A stretch of DNA of 23,183 bases from Lachnospiraceae bacterium UBA7589. Lineage in GTDB: Bacteria > Bacillota > Clostridia > Lachnospirales > Lachnospiraceae. The stretch is taken from contig DLKL01000024.1 in assembly GCA_002476495.1 (NCBI GenBank), forward strand, positions 1 to 23,183. Reading direction: 5' to 3'. The translations under genes were made by a program, and so were the position numbers. Under the pieces are notes generated by a model. It made no database searches. It was given only the letters and a program-made list of their open reading frames with translations, and was not told where the DNA came from. Positions 21,892-23,183 of the stretch are shown piece after piece; position 1 is the stretch's first letter, and each line of letters starts with the position of its first letter.

Positions 21892-23046
21892 GTGAAAAGG
21901 CTTCTTTTCATAATTAATCCCAAGGCAGGAAAAACAGCAATAAGAAATGAACTCTTTGATATAATACTGACCTTTGCCGATAGTGGATATGAAGTAGTGA
22001 CTTATCCCACTACAGGACCAGAGGATGCAGAAAGAAAAGTCGTGGCTGACGGGGCAGATTATGATCTTATTGTATGTGCCGGAGGCGATGGAACTCTGGA
22101 AAATACGGTTTGCGGATATATGAGGATGGGAGAAAAAAAAGTTCCTATAGGTTACATCCCGGTAGGTACCACCAACGACTTTGCCCGTAGTATGAAAATA
22201 TCCAGAAAACCTATAGAGGCGGCAAAACAGATAGTGAGCGGATATGATAATATGATTGACGTAGGAAGGATAGGAGATAAATACTTCATATATATTGCTG
22301 CGTTTGGCATGTTTACGGATATCTCTTACAGTACAAAGCAGTCCATGAAAAAGATAATGGGACATTCAGCATATATTATTGAGGCATTGAAAAGCATAGT
22401 CAATTTCAAAAGCTATAAAATCAGAGCAGATTTTGACGGAGCTGTGGTAACAGGAGAATACATATATGGCATGATTACCAATTCCTTTTCTGTGGCAGGC
22501 TTTAAGCTTAGAGGCGCTAAACATGTCCTTCTTGATGATGGTAAGTTTGACTGTCTTCTGGTAAAAAAACCGGAAAATGCCACTGAATTACAGCAAATTA
22601 TTTCTGCTGTTATATCCAATGACATAGAGGAAAATGAAATGTTTTTTGAATGTAAGGCGGCAAAGATTACCTTTGAGGCAGAGGAAGAAATACCCTGGAC
22701 TGTAGATGGGGAATTTGGCGGAAGTATGAAAAATGCTGAGATATGTAATGAAAAACAGGCGGTGAATATATTTTATAACAGCTCATATAAAAATGATGAT
22801 GCTGTGTATGATTCCGATGAAATTGCAGCCGGGGAATATGACAGCATAGAAGATAATATGGAAACTATAGAGCAGGCTATAAGAGAAAATATTCCATTTT
22901 ATGAAACTTCGGAAGCTGAACACACAGCAGACACTTGTGTTCACGACCAAACTGAGGAACAAGCAACTGCCGGAATTGAGACGACTGCCGAAAATCAGGC
23001 TAAGGCTTACGAAGATAATAAAGCTCAAGGGGATATGAATTATTAG
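21892..23046 (+). CDS. Diacylglycerol/lipid kinase family protein (DagK/YegS type) with acidic tail
   Basis: A 384-aa protein. The kinase body (about 1-297) has INPKAGK (8-14), the ATP-binding GGDGT (64-68) and VGTTNDFARS (91-100). It probably phosphorylates diacylglycerol or a related lipid at the membrane face. The start is set at GTG 21892: GGAGG (21879-21883) lies 8 nt before it, while the in-frame GTG at 21883 would sit inside that RBS. Residues about 298-384 are an extra hydrophilic tail rich in Asp/Glu with Ala/Thr, absent from ordinary family members of about 300 aa. It follows queC directly and may be co-transcribed, though its function is unrelated. Confidence 0.85.
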   Translation: MKRLLFIINPKAGKTAIRNELFDIILTFADSGYEVVTYPTTGPEDAERKVVADGADYDLIVCAGGDGTLENTVCGYMRMGEKKVPIGYIPVGTTNDFARSMKISRKPIEAAKQIVSGYDNMIDVGRIGDKYFIYIAAFGMFTDISYSTKQSMKKIMGHSAYIIEALKSIVNFKSYKIRADFDGAVVTGEYIYGMITNSFSVAGFKLRGAKHVLLDDGKFDCLLVKKPENATELQQIISAVISNDIEENEMFFECKAAKITFEAEEEIPWTVDGEFGGSMKNAEICNEKQAVNIFYNSSYKNDDAVYDSDEIAAGEYDSIEDNMETIEQAIRENIPFYETSEAEHTADTCVHDQTEEQATAGIETTAENQAKAYEDNKAQGDMNY

Positions 23047-23183
23047 ATAAGGATGTATAACGCTGATTTTGTTGCAGAAAAATTTCTTTGTGATAGCACA
23101 ATATTGTAACTGAATTTATTTGTTTTTTATATGCTAAAACATATATCATAAAAGGCAGACAGAACCCCATCATACGAATAATA
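23047..23183. other. Downstream intergenic stretch, no gene seen
   Basis: I find no ORF or clear terminator here. TTGTTT (from about 23119) followed 18 bp later by TATCAT could be a weak + strand promoter for a gene beyond the window; this is tentative. Confidence 0.3.

Overview
The window is an AT-rich, gene-dense chromosomal segment that looks like a Firmicutes/Clostridia genome, most probably Lachnospiraceae. I base this on strong AGGAGG-type ribosome-binding sites, sigma-A promoters, riboswitch-terminator attenuators, a Gram-positive-size DnaE, a 3D-domain envelope protein, and several lineage-typical uncharacterised families (DUF5662-like, the small protein between dapB and coaX, and an AP2/HNH-like protein). 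The genus cannot be resolved from sequence reading alone. I see no rRNA, tRNA, insertion sequence, prophage or CRISPR array.

Layout. (1) 1-2777: an upstream terminator, a prolyl-tRNA editing protein (proX/PrdX-like, +), then a convergent ABC-F ATPase (-). The two are separated by a very long perfect hairpin that contains the end of the proX coding sequence. (2) 2806-10919: a tight + strand run from a small coiled-coil protein through a GH1 beta-glucosidase, ApbE-type flavin transferase, nicotinamidase-like hydrolase, DUF5662/HD-like protein and DnaE to a TrmH/SpoU RNA methyltransferase. Gaps are 23 nt or less, or genes overlap, so this is probably one operon. It is followed by a tandem OB-fold (SSB-like) gene. 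(3) 11634-15793: a consensus sigma-A promoter, a lysine riboswitch with intrinsic terminator, then dapA, dapB, a small conserved protein, coaX and dusB. These cover lysine/diaminopimelate synthesis, coenzyme A synthesis and tRNA dihydrouridylation. (4) 15790-16944: a - strand AP2/HNH-like protein whose stop codon overlaps that of dusB, and a 366-bp intergenic region with promoters on both strands and four copies of a short repeated motif. (5) 16945-19390: a membrane-anchored 3D-domain protein with a strong terminator, then threonine synthase. (6) 19405-21886: a candidate preQ1-I riboswitch with terminator/antiterminator, followed by queD, queE, folE and queC, which together make preQ0 from GTP for queuosine. 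(7) 21892-23046: a diacylglycerol/lipid kinase family protein with an unusual acidic C-terminal tail.

Most of the window is housekeeping. The parts most worth a second look are the AP2/HNH-like gene with its repeat-bearing promoter, the non-canonical preQ1 candidate, and the hairpin that includes the 3' end of proX.
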